In this document: piece by piece, positions 53,983 to 63,059 of the stretch | Layout of the letters: every line of letters starts with the position of its first letter | How positions within the stretch are numbered: position 1 is the stretch's first letter | NCBI GenBank assembly: GCA_038030265.1 | Contig: CM075943.1 | Span: forward strand, 1,178,001-1,242,000 | Length of the DNA: 64,000 nt | Direction: 5' to 3' | Source of the DNA: Corythucha ciliata | Lineage: Eukaryota; Arthropoda; Insecta; Hemiptera; Tingidae | Position numbers and translations under genes: made by a program | Notes under the pieces: generated by a model | The model's input: only the letters and a program-made list of their open reading frames with translations | Database searches by the model: none | Told to the model about the DNA's origin: nothing

Positions 53983-54963
53983 ATGAATTGCGTCGAGTGT
54001 AAGTCTGTGCTCTCGCCTAAAAAATTTCTCAAATGTGCAAAATGCGCGGAAAGCTATCATCCTTCGTGTACGAATGTGAAAAGTGATGAAAACTTTAAAA
54101 AACTCGGAAAGAAAAAACTAACGTGGAAGTGTGGGCATTGTAAAAGTAAAATGAAGGAAAAACCTACGTCGGATGCGGATGAATCGCCAGAGGAGCTGGA
54201 TTCAGATGACTCTGACATGAAAGGTAATGCCGCTATTCGTCAATTAAAAATGATTTCTAATCAAATTAAAATGTTTGAAAAAGCGGCGGATTATAATTCT
54301 GGTAAACTTGATGAGGTGCTCGCAAGATTGTCCAAAATTGAAGAAACAATGAAAAAAATGGCGGAGGAAAATGCGTCTCTAAAAACAGAGAATGTGCGAC
54401 TAAGCCAAGTAATTCTCAACCTCGAGGATCGTGTGAATATTTGCGAACGGAATAATTTGAATCGGGATGTGGTCATTTCGGATATACCGGTGCTAAGTGG
54501 GGAGAATCTAACGGATATTGCACTTCGTACTGCCAGAGCTGTTGGCGTATCTTTCGAGAGCGATGACCTTATTGATATCTTCAGAACCAAGCCGCGAAAC
54601 CCAAAACAAGGATCGTCAAATATTATTGTTCGTTTTTGTAATATAAACAACAAAAACAAACTTCTTGCGGCGGCGAAAGAGAAGAGAGGTGTATTGAAGA
54701 TGAGGGAATTTCTTGACTCCTTTCCTGACCTACCAATCTATGTGAACGAACGCTTGACTCCGTACAACAGTTTTCTTCGTTGGATTACTAAAGAGCATGC
54801 CAAGGAATATGGTTTCAAATTCGTTTGGTACCGAAATGGCAAAGTGTTCATGAGAAGGGACGAAAGTTCAAGACCTCTTCTATCAACTCGCCAGCTGCTA
54901 CTCAAAATTGATAAAAACTCTAAATTTAAAAACGTGTTTTTTCAACGGTCACTGAATGAATGA
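53983..54963 (+). CDS. LINE ORF1: PHD-like finger, coiled coil, RNA-binding-like C-terminus
   Basis: Starting at ATG 53983 (MNCVECKSVLSPKKFLKC) the protein has a PHD-like zinc finger (CVEC..CAKC..HPSC..CGHC, residues about 3-55), an acidic linker, a coiled coil (residues about 90-160, MKKMAEENASLKTENVRLSQ) and a C-terminal domain of the kind found in LINE ORF1 and baculovirus FP-like proteins (RDVVISDIPV, NIIVRFCNINNKNKLL). The in-frame upstream codon at 53950 is less likely as start because it lies in the 5' UTR word context. The frame is intact, unusual here. Presumed role: binding LINE RNA in the particle. Confidence 0.85.
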   Translation: MNCVECKSVLSPKKFLKCAKCAESYHPSCTNVKSDENFKKLGKKKLTWKCGHCKSKMKEKPTSDADESPEELDSDDSDMKGNAAIRQLKMISNQIKMFEKAADYNSGKLDEVLARLSKIEETMKKMAEENASLKTENVRLSQVILNLEDRVNICERNNLNRDVVISDIPVLSGENLTDIALRTARAVGVSFESDDLIDIFRTKPRNPKQGSSNIIVRFCNINNKNKLLAAAKEKRGVLKMREFLDSFPDLPIYVNERLTPYNSFLRWITKEHAKEYGFKFVWYRNGKVFMRRDESSRPLLSTRQLLLKIDKNSKFKNVFFQRSLNE

Positions 54964-55013
54964 AATAATTGGAAATATATTTCAAATTATCGCGTATCTC
55001 TGTCTTTCATTTA

Positions 55014-57483
55014 ATGGATTTAGTTTGTAATGAAATTGATAATTTGGGACCAGTGGAAGAGGTCTATTGTGAAGACATTGAAGCATTAAATAAAAATCTA
55101 GCATGTCAAAATAACAATGAACTATTATTTTTCAATTCCAATATCAGAAGTTTAAGAAAAAACTTCGATGAATTGGCAGCGTCAATGGAGCTGATGAAAT
55201 ATAAACCAGACTTTTTATGTTTAACCGAAACTTGGAACTCGAACTCTAACGTTATTCAATCTCTACCCAGCTATGTATCAAAGAGTACGACTAGTTTTAT
55301 AAATCAAAACAGTGGGGTCGTTGTTTTCCTTAGTGCTCGCTGTACTGATATAATTATTTCTGAGATTAAAATGTCTGCAGCCACTTGTTTAGTCGTATAC
55401 TTCACGTTCAAGGGTCAACAAAATAAAGTTATTTGTGTTTACCGTTCTCCCAATGGAAATGAAATAATATTTATAAATGAATTAAAAACTCTATGCCTTA
55501 AGGAGCCCAATATATTCACTGGTCTATTGGGGGATATGAATATTGACATATCAGAAACCGCAGTTATGAGTCATATTAAAAGCGAATATTTAGATATGCT
55601 AGCGAGTATCTCATTTGTACCGTGCGTCAATAACTATACCCGGATGAAACAAGATCAATCTTCATGCTTAGACCATATATTTGTTAAAATCGCTAATAGA
55701 TCGCATGAACGCCTATTAATTCCTTACATTTGGAAATCATGTGTAACTGACCATTTCACACCGGTCTTAAAAGTGAACCTTTTACTGAAAACTGAGAAAC
55801 ATATTTCACAGGAAAAATCTAATAAACAAAGCATAAATTTTGAAAACCTATTTGTAACATTAAAAGAGGAGAATTGGTTAACGGTCGTTAGAGAGAATAA
55901 TGTGAATATTTGTGCAGATCATTTCCATACAATTTTGCTTCACCACATAGACAGAAACTCAAATACTATCAAACTCCTCTCTCATAAGAACGCGCCATTG
56001 AAGCCCTGGATCACTCAAGGAATTTTGAATAGCATTAGAAAGAAAGAGAAAATGGCAAGGAAGGTGCGTAAGTACCCGGAAAATTTGTTGTGGGATCGAA
56101 AGTTTAAAAAATATCGTAACTGGTTGACATTTATTATCAGGAAAAGTAAGGATTCTTATTTTAGAAGTAAACTAGAACGTACTGAAAATGACTGTAAAAA
56201 GACTTGGAATGTAATAAATGAGGCTACAAATCGGAAACCGGTAGCTTCGAAGATTGATGGGATAGTTTATGGTGATCGTTTTTGGAATGTTAAAGAAAAT
56301 CCTGAAGTTGTTTGTAAAGCTTTCAACGAACACTTTTCCACGGTTGGAGAGAGATTGGTTGCTAGGGATAGCGTCTCGATATCAGATGACATTGTTACTA
56401 CTGGGTTTGGCAATAACGATGATTCCACGGATGATGAACCATTTATGAGGATTGAGAAGGAGGACGTATGTAAGGCTATTGATTCACTGAAGGGAGGATC
56501 CAGTCCCGGATTTGATGGAATTAGTTCTGAAACGCTAAAGAAAATTAAGCACTATATCTCTAAACCGTTGGTCTACCTAATTAATTTAAGTATTAGTACT
56601 GGTGTTTTTCCGGATATCTATAAAAAAGCTATAGTGGTTCCTCTGTTTAAAACTGGGGAGCCTCATGATGTGAATAATTATCGGCCAATATCTTTAGTTT
56701 CCAATATTGCAAAGGTATTTGAAAAGATTGTCAAAATTTATTTCGTTGATAAATTGGAAAGCGGAAACATGCTGAGCAATAGACAATTTGGTTTTAGAGC
56801 AGGCAAGAGCACGCAGGACGCTGTGTCATTTCTGACCGGTAAAATTGTTAACTCATTGGAAAGATCACGAAAGCCTTTAGCCATCTACTTAGACCTAAAG
56901 AAAGCCTTTGATTGTGTGTCCCATGATAAATTAATTTTGAGCCTCAGCACAATGCACAGTAAGTTTGTAAGTTGGATTGCGAGCTATTTAAAGAACCGCA
57001 CACAACAGGTTAAAATGTATGATAAATTAAGTGATCCAGCAACTTTTTCCTATGGTATTCCGCAGGGAACTGTCCTCGGGCCGACTTTGTTTATATACTT
57101 TATGAATGAACTGCTGTAGTTAGATCTAATGGATGGTTGTATAATCTCGTACGCTGATGACACTGTTCTTTTGGTTGAGGGATCCACATGGGAGGAATCT
57201 GTGGGAAAAGCTATGCGGTGTATGGTGGAGGTCACTACTTGGCTGAGATCAGCAGGGATGTTGCTAAATTACGACAAATCTAACTTCATGGCATTTTCTC
57301 TCCGAAGACATAATGTTCCCCAAATTGATAGATTGCAAATTCATGAATCACATCAATGTAATCTTCCTTGCTCTTGTTCCTCTATAATTCAGGTGCCACA
57401 AACGAGGTATTTGGGCATATTTATGGACCAATGTCTTACATGGCTCCCGCAAGTTGCACTTGTAACGAAAAAACTAAGAAAAT
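55014..57483 (+). pseudogene. LINE ORF2 N-terminal part: endonuclease and RT
   Basis: The APE-type endonuclease has FFNSNIRSL, CLTETW (metal-binding Glu), GDMNIDI and the final SSCLDHIFV and VTDHFTPV motifs. RT has SLKGGSSPGFDGIS, VVPLFKTGEPHDVNNYRPIS, FGFRAGKSTQDAV, YLDLKKAFDCVSHDKL, GIPQGTVLGP and the catalytic ISYADDTVLL (YADD) at about 57150. An in-frame TAG (57117-57119) sits between the last two motifs. The frame continues to TRYLGIFMDQCLTWLPQ and KKLRKL, where an LTR element enters. Confidence 0.9.
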
Positions 57484-58604
57484 TGTGAGGATACCAAATA
57501 TCCCCACCGTCGCGGTTGAATAGTGCGGGATAGCCCTTCCAATAAAACGACGACCAACACTAAAACAGTCTGGTTTTGACGTTGAGCGCAACAACGGTGA
57601 GTCCTCTCTTACTCTACTATAAATTTCCCCTCACCTCTCTGCAACCTCTTATATTTTTTTGTGACCTGAACCCCAATCTCGTCACAAAATGGCATCCCTT
57701 GTTTTATGAAAACACCCACCAGAATCATTTTTATTTCTATATCGGAAGAATTAATTTTTACTTTTTAATATATTCATTCAATAAATTCGATTTTCAAATC
57801 TAACATGACACCACCACAATTCATTCGAGTGTACTTCGCCCTTATCCTTTGCTATCGTATCTTATATTTCCCTTCTCTTTAATAAATTAACAAAACTTAT
57901 ACAATCACCTCATTAACATGGCTCCTATATGCTCGAGATGCAAGAAGGAATTAGAGGACCCAGACACACCAATTACTTGCTCAGGGTGCAATCAGATTCG
58001 CTGCGAAGCGTGCTCCAATATTACTAAAATAAATTACGGGAAACTGAGAACCGAACTAAAAGCAACCTTTTTAAACGACTGCTGCAAGCTTACCCTCGAG
58101 AAAATAAATTCTACATTACAAAGACTTAGTACCACTCTGAACAATTGCTGCCAGAAAGTTAATTCTCACGACGAAATAATAAAAGATCTGCAATCTAGCA
58201 AAACCAAACAGGAGACTCAATTCGCAAATATAAATTCCCAACTTGAAAAAATTATACTCAAGCTAAATTCAATCGAGAGACCACCACCCTCCGTCCCATC
58301 AAGACTCGAAGGGGATCTTTCCGTCGATCCGCAGACTCACACTCAAAAAGAGGAGACGATCCCTACCCCAGGTGAAGTGAACGCCGCTTCAGGCACGGGC
58401 CTCACGCAACCACAGGGGCATTTCATGCAAATGAAATTATCCGAACCTCTTTTGAGACACATAGAGAAGTTACCCACCTTTGTTTCTCATGAACCTAGAT
58501 CAGTTTTTCGTTTTTTATTCAAGTTATCAGAGATAAATGATATCGCGAAGGAGCTATTTCATTTGATTTTTTTTCACGCAGCAACGCCAATGTGTCTGAC
58601 TGTT
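57484..58604 (+). mobile_element. 5' end of an LTR element inserted in LINE ORF2
   Basis: Begins TGTGAGGATACC and contains a polyadenylation-like AATAAAA before CGTTGAGCGCAACA at about 57590, so 57484-57593 looks like a short LTR. A leader and the gag-like N-terminus follow (57918 on). There is no second LTR: the element stops at about 58604 where LINE ORF2 resumes. It is therefore 3'-truncated, or joined by deletion. The precise edge on the right is uncertain by some tens of bases. Confidence 0.65.
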
Positions 58605-58850
58605 AGAGGATTTATGACTCTAAAAACCATGAGGCTCTTCTACCTTGCCCTCATACAGTCAGTTTTGTCGTATAGCATTGTAGTATGGGGTTCCGCTTAC
58701 CGAGAGGTTTTGGAGCCACTATACAAAACCCAGAAATTACTTATAAAAATCTTGCTACGAAAGAGGACCAGAACGCCAACTAACTTAATATTTAAGGAGT
58801 TTCAGGTTTTCGATTTATGGAAAATTATTAAGAAAATCACTCTAATCTAA
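57918..58850 (+). CDS. In-frame fusion: zinc-finger gag-like protein joined to LINE ORF2 C-terminus
   Basis: A 310-residue uninterrupted frame. Residues 1-35 form a finger (CSRCKKE..CSGCNQIRCEAC), residues about 55-115 a coiled coil, then a linker and a gag-like block (LPTFVSHEPRSVFRFLFKLSEIND). At about residue 230 (MTLKTMRLFYLALIQSVLSY) it becomes the post-RT thumb region of a Jockey/CR1-type ORF2 (VVWGSAYREVLEPLYKTQK, LIKILLRK), which continues the broken LINE. Both halves are transposon-derived. Whether it is expressed is unknown; it could be chance that the deletion left the frame open. Confidence 0.7.
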   Translation: MAPICSRCKKELEDPDTPITCSGCNQIRCEACSNITKINYGKLRTELKATFLNDCCKLTLEKINSTLQRLSTTLNNCCQKVNSHDEIIKDLQSSKTKQETQFANINSQLEKIILKLNSIERPPPSVPSRLEGDLSVDPQTHTQKEETIPTPGEVNAASGTGLTQPQGHFMQMKLSEPLLRHIEKLPTFVSHEPRSVFRFLFKLSEINDIAKELFHLIFFHAATPMCLTVRGFMTLKTMRLFYLALIQSVLSYSIVVWGSAYREVLEPLYKTQKLLIKILLRKRTRTPTNLIFKEFQVFDLWKIIKKITLI

Positions 58851-59075
58851 ATCTATAAGCAAAAAGATGATTATGTTTGTGTGCAAGGTAATACTCGATT
58901 GGCTTCTGACTTTACCTTGCGATTACCGTTAAGACTAACGACGTTGGGTCAAAATTATTTTACATATAACGGCGTTAAGATGTTTAATAAACTTCCCCTC
59001 GATATAAAAAATTCAACCAGTTTATCCAAATTTAAAAGTTGTGTACGTAAATATTTATTTAATGAACCCTTATAG
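58605..59075 (+). pseudogene. LINE ORF2 C-terminal part
   Basis: Continues from the KKLRKL break: LFYLALIQSVLSYSIVVWG, then QKLLIKILLRKR and KEFQVFDLWKI, a TAA at 58848, and in another frame the very C-terminus NTRLASDFTLRLPLRL, FTYNGVKMFNKLP and KSCVRKYLFNEPL ending at 59075. The last pattern is typical of Jockey/CR1-type ORF2 ends. Confidence 0.85.
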
Positions 59076-59222
59076 TAACATCCTTCTTTATTTTTCTTGT
59101 CTTTCCTGATTATTATTATTCATTTTGTGATGCTTGTATTCTGTGATATGCTTTGTGATATTGAAAATATTTTGTTGGCAGTGAATTGTGATACTCAGAA
59201 GTTATGTACAAATCTGTGATGG

Positions 59223-59258
59223 CTCCTCCCCCAGCTCAAGTTTACTTACAGGGGGTAG
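59223..59258 (+). ncRNA. LINE 3' UTR stem-loop
   Basis: CCCCC (59228-59232) pairs with GGGGG (59251-59255) around AGCTCAAGTTTACTTACA. The second LINE tail at 62972-63008 has a different stem around an almost identical loop (GGCTCAAGTTT.TT), so the loop is conserved and the stem is preserved by compensation. Likely the reverse-transcriptase recognition hairpin, by analogy with other LINE 3' ends (inference). Confidence 0.6.
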
Positions 59259-59313
59259 TAGCATTATATGAAATTAATTTTTGAAATACTTCATATGAAT
59301 AAATGCATTAATT

Positions 59314-59332
59314 AAAAAAAAAAAAAAAAAAA
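59314..59332 (+). repeat. LINE poly(A) tail
   Basis: 19 A preceded by AATAAATGC; marks the 3' end of the LINE. Confidence 0.85.
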
Positions 59333-59539
59333 TTGGTCCCGTGCCAGGTCGACCACCCCCTCCGTCCGCAGTTGTGCTAACAAGGAATTCGGAACTTCCA
59401 CCTCCCACCGTGACTACCCTTCCCTCTCCAATTTTTCGAAAAATGAAAACGTCAATCGAAGGCTGTTATTACACCGGGTTTTTGTGCCAAATATGGTGTC
59501 ACTAAGTTAGGTTATACTGGTGAATGGTGGCGAAGAAGT

Positions 59540-59775
59540 GGAAAGTAAAGAACGTTGAAATTAAAAGTATTTGTATTTGTATTTTCGTTGAGTGTGAAAT
59601 TCAAAACACTTTTGAAAATGTATTTTAAATATAAAGCCCAAAATACTTTCAAAATGTATTTTAAATACAGAAATACAAATACTTTTCCAAAAGTATTTAA
59701 ATACAATTACAAAATACATATTTTGTATTTAAAATACAAAGTATTTTAAATACTCAAGTATCTTGCCCACCCCTG
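59540..59775 (-). mobile_element. hAT-like end with AAATAC word array
   Basis: On the minus strand the edge reads CAGGGGTGGGCAAGATACTT, a common hAT terminus, followed inward by many copies of AAAATAC/GTATTT. The opposite terminus was not found near 59500, so it is a one-ended or decayed copy. Frames through it are repeat by-products. Confidence 0.6.
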
Positions 59776-59778
59776 TAT

Positions 59779-59859
59779 ATATCGCACCCTCGCTACAATA
59801 GTGTAACTCAAAAAAATATGTTTTTGAGTTACGACACTATTGTAGCGAGGGTGCGATAT
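59779..59859. repeat. Perfect hairpin MITE (ATATCGCACCCTCGC...)
   Basis: Arms of about 37 bp: ATATCGCACCCTCGCTACAA pairs with TTGTAGCGAGGGTGCGATAT, continuing through TAGTGT.ACTCAAAAA with one mismatch. The loop is only a few bases. It abuts the hAT-like end, with TA on the left. Probably a small palindromic element. Confidence 0.8.
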
Positions 59860-60740
59860 GTGAATACCAAAAGATCTCAGCACTCCTTCGCGTCGAGGGT
59901 TCTCTTTCCGAGGGCAAACCCTCGTTGGAAAAAACTCGAACCCCCTCACTCTTGAACGGTAAGAAGCAACATCAATGATTAGGGTGCAAAGACACGCGAA
60001 TGTCACGTTTTGTTCTCTGTGCCAAGTTTTACACATTTGAAACAGAGATTCGTTCTTTTTTTTTTTTTGTTCCTATAGCCAAGTATTGATTTTTACCGAA
60101 AGTTTAATTTTTAGGGTTTTTCTTTTGCCCACACACATTATGGTCGAATTGCTCAATGAAACCCTTGACATTTCTACACGTGTTCCGTTAGTTACTCAGA
60201 AGGGTAACTCGGAGTGTTAGCTTTAAGTTAGGCAATTTCCCGCACAACGCTTCAGGTGCTAGAACTCAAGAGAACCCCATGACCAGCCGAGCCCATCGGG
60301 TCCTGCGGGAATTCGCCTACCTTCTCAATTCCTGTACCTTCTTCACACCATAGACATTTATACAATACCTAGATAGCGAACTCCCACCAATTTGCCTTGA
60401 AAAGAGTGGAGCCTCGTTTAAAGGGCCGCGGCCATCTTTAAGTTGGGCAAAAAGCTATCAGTTTGGTACTGTGATTGTATGGTGTGTTGCTCTTGCTTCA
60501 AAAAAAATTATATATTTCGACTACTTCCAGAGAACTTTGTTTTCAAAACTTCGGCACATAGAATCGCTGGATCTTCAGAAAGTAAGTAGAATGTTCAGTA
60601 ATGTTTTGGAGTAATCTTTTAATGATAAATCTGGAAAACTCGTACGAACCTTGAGAAGGTGCGACTGGAATAACTCCTTTTTCATAGGAAATTTTCTTTC
60701 ATATTAATTAGTTTTCCTGCTGCGGTGCTTTCCTGTTCGG
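59860..60740. other. No recognised gene
   Basis: Unassigned DNA upstream of the second P-element gene; it could hold that element's 5' terminal repeat and promoter, but I see neither. Confidence 0.5.
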
Positions 60741-61236
60741 CGTATGGGTGCACAAATCGGTAGACTCCCGGAGGAACTTTGCAATTCTTTGGGTGAGACA
60801 TTGGCAGCGAAAACAAATGAAAGAATATTGTCATCACTGAGTATTGACCTTTTTGGCCAGATTTCCTTTGCGTAACGCTGAGTTGCTGCGCAAGTGGGTT
60901 TCTGCTGTGAAGAGAAAAAATTTTGCGCCCACGAAACACACAAAGCTGTGTTCAGTTCACTTCATTGAGGCAGACTTCTTGGTAAGACCCGGCATAAACG
61001 TTCGTCACCTGAAGGATAACGCCGTACCGACAGTCTTTCCCGCTTTCCCTTCTTACTAAGAGCCAAAGGAAAAGAAAATCAGGACCATTCCGAAAAAGTC
61101 GACTAAAGAGGTGAGGGGCTTTTATTATTTTCCAATTCAAATGCCCAATTCTTTCGTTAACGAGTGACGTTGAAAGTCACCTCTCGCCCTTGGCAAAAGT
61201 AACAGGGAGTGTGGCTTTGACTTTGCACACTTTATA

Positions 61237-61537
61237 GGCCTCGCCACAAAGAACGCGAACAGACGCGCAGAATGGTACGCTCGCGAAAAAAACCATGGCA
61301 AGTGGTACTTACCTTGTCCGCGTTGGCCTGGTTTTATCGCGAGTAGACCAATTCGCGTTCTGAGTGGCAGGGCAACGTGAACTGCCACGCGTACTGGTCC
61401 ACTAGTCACGGTATTTTTGCGCGTTGACTGGTCCTCTCGCATTTCGGCAACGGGGTATACCTCGCCCACGTCATGTGGTTTTATCGAGCGGATCAGTCCG
61501 CGCGTCAGTTCACGGTCTGTTAGGAGAGGGAGGGGCC
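61237..61537. mobile_element. MITE-like copy in P-element intron (GGCCTCGCCACA end)
   Basis: Starts GGCCTCGCCACAAAGAACGCG and carries GCGGACTG / CAGTCCGC-type words also found in the neighbouring element. Its right end is CAGTTCACGG...GGGGCC. The terminal inverted repeat is poor, so boundaries are tentative. Confidence 0.45.
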
Positions 61538-61542
61538 TTAAA

Positions 61543-61736
61543 GGCCTTGCCACATAGAACGCGGACTGGTCCATTCGCCATAACCCATGACAACGTGGGC
61601 AAGGTATACCCCGTTGCTATGGGTTTCCCGCGAGTGGACCATTCTGAGCGTCTGTTCGCGTTGGTTTACCCCGTTACCATCGTTTTCCGCGTACAGACCA
61701 GTCCGCGCGGCAGTTCGTGTTCGGTGTGGCTAGGCC
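61543..61736. mobile_element. 194-bp MITE in P-element intron
   Basis: Ends GGCCTTGCCACATAGAACGC and GTGTTCGGTGTGGCTAGGCC are inverted repeats. Related to 61237-61537. No clear duplication (AAA on the left, AAG on the right). Confidence 0.65.
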
Positions 61737-62316
61737 AAGCGTCACCAAATTGTCAGAAAGAAAATATTTTGGCTAATGTGAACATTAACGATTTTTTCAG
61801 ATCGATAGCCCAGGACCATCCCATGAAGTTTTGACTGACAGATCAAGTCAAATCTCTAATGTTGAGCAGGTGAGAATGATTTCTACTACGCTGCCTATTT
61901 TATTCTCGTAAAAAGTAATTTTCGTTATCCTTTTCAGTCCGATGCCCTAGCCGAAAAGGATTTTCTTCCTGTTGTGCCTAGAGTTGACAAAGAAATTCAA
62001 ACTGACGAAAAGTGTCTTCCACATTCTACTCGACTACTTAAAAAAACTGAAAGTCCTCAATCAAAGAATTCGTCGACAAAAGCAAAAGATTAATTCCATG
62101 GAGGGCTTAATTCGTGAAATGAAAAAAAATGGATACGTAGACGACCATACGAGTCACATCCTCACGGAACAATTCAGTGGTACGGCTCAAGAGATTTTTA
62201 GAAATCAAATTAAAAATCAAAAACGTTCGCGACATGGCGTGAGATACAGTGACGAGTTGAAGAAATTCGCCTTAACTCTGCACTATTATTCGTCCAGAGC
62301 ATATAACTTTTGCAGG

Positions 62317-63059
62317 TTTGTGTGAATAATATATTAGTTGCTCAGAAATCTTTGATTAAAATTATTTGTAAAAATCCTTTTTTGTTTCCGTCAGGGAGGC
62401 TATTTGATGAGTTTGACGTTCTCAGTATTAAGAAATTGTGTGTAATGGCTACGTGTTTGCACTTATATAAAATTGATTTGAATGATTTCACTTTTCATCA
62501 TGATAAAAATACGAGGTTGTCGAGTTTTACTAATGAGGAATTAGTAAACTAAACTAGAGAATTAGTAGAACTAAAGGAGGATTATTTTACGAACGGATCA
62601 CGATTTATGCTCTATTTTAGCATAAATAAACCTTAAAAAATAAATTTATGAATAAGTTCTGACCCATGAAACTTCCTCATTATATCATTCCTAGACATGT
62701 CACTTCTCTTTTTACTAGGCATGCATTGATTATTGGGTTAAAATTTGCAGTGAAAAATAAATTAAACTTCTCAAAATTTAAAAATATTAAGACTTTGAAA
62801 GCGTTTTTATCAAAAGATAAAAGTCGGCTAGCCTTACCAATGTAGGAGGTACTATATATCTCCTCTTAGGATTTCGCTAGTCAGTTTGTAATGTATATTT
62901 GTTATTAAATTGATTAATTTTTATTATTTATGAATTCTAATATTTGGAATTGTTTTATTCATCTTGCAACTCCGGCTCTCGGCTCAAGTTTTTCTTTTTG
63001 AGAGCCGGCACAAGAAGGTATGTTTACTTGATTGTGCAAATAAATAAAAATAAAAAAAA
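62317..63059 (+). pseudogene. 5'-truncated LINE in P-element intron
   Basis: The frame 62325-62552 reads VAQKSLIKIICKNPF, LFDEFDVLSIKKLCV, the same ORF2 C-terminal block as LINE 58605-59075, followed after a stop by SFTRHA-like and KNIKTLKAFL sequences to about 62843. The 3' UTR hairpin is at 62972-63008, and the tail is AAATAAATAAAAATAAAAAAA. It lies exactly between the exon ending near 62315 and the 3' splice region, so it interrupts the transposase gene. Confidence 0.75.
62972..63008 (+). ncRNA. 3' UTR stem-loop of the second LINE
   Basis: CCGGCTCTC (62972-62980) pairs perfectly with GAGAGCCGG (63000-63008) around GGCTCAAGTTTTTCTTTTT. The loop word GCTCAAGTTT is shared with the LINE hairpin at 59223-59258, while the stems are unrelated. 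Confidence 0.65.

Larger units (their letters stand above)
53917..59332 (+). mobile_element. Nearly full-length APE-type LINE (Jockey/CR1 group), interrupted
   Basis: Starts near ATTCAGTCAG (53924), a typical LINE 5' end, and finishes in a 19-base poly(A) (59314-59332). ORF1 and ORF2 are adjacent. ORF2 is broken by a TAG at 57117-57119 and by insertion of the first 1.1 kb of an LTR element at 57484, after which the ORF2 C-terminus resumes at about 58600. A short 3' UTR hairpin precedes the tail. Exact clade (CR1, Jockey or related) not resolved. Confidence 0.88.

Noticed and set aside
59540..59760. Possible coding frames rich in Lys/Tyr/Phe
   Set aside because: Translation of an AAATAC/GTATTT word array beside a hAT-like end.
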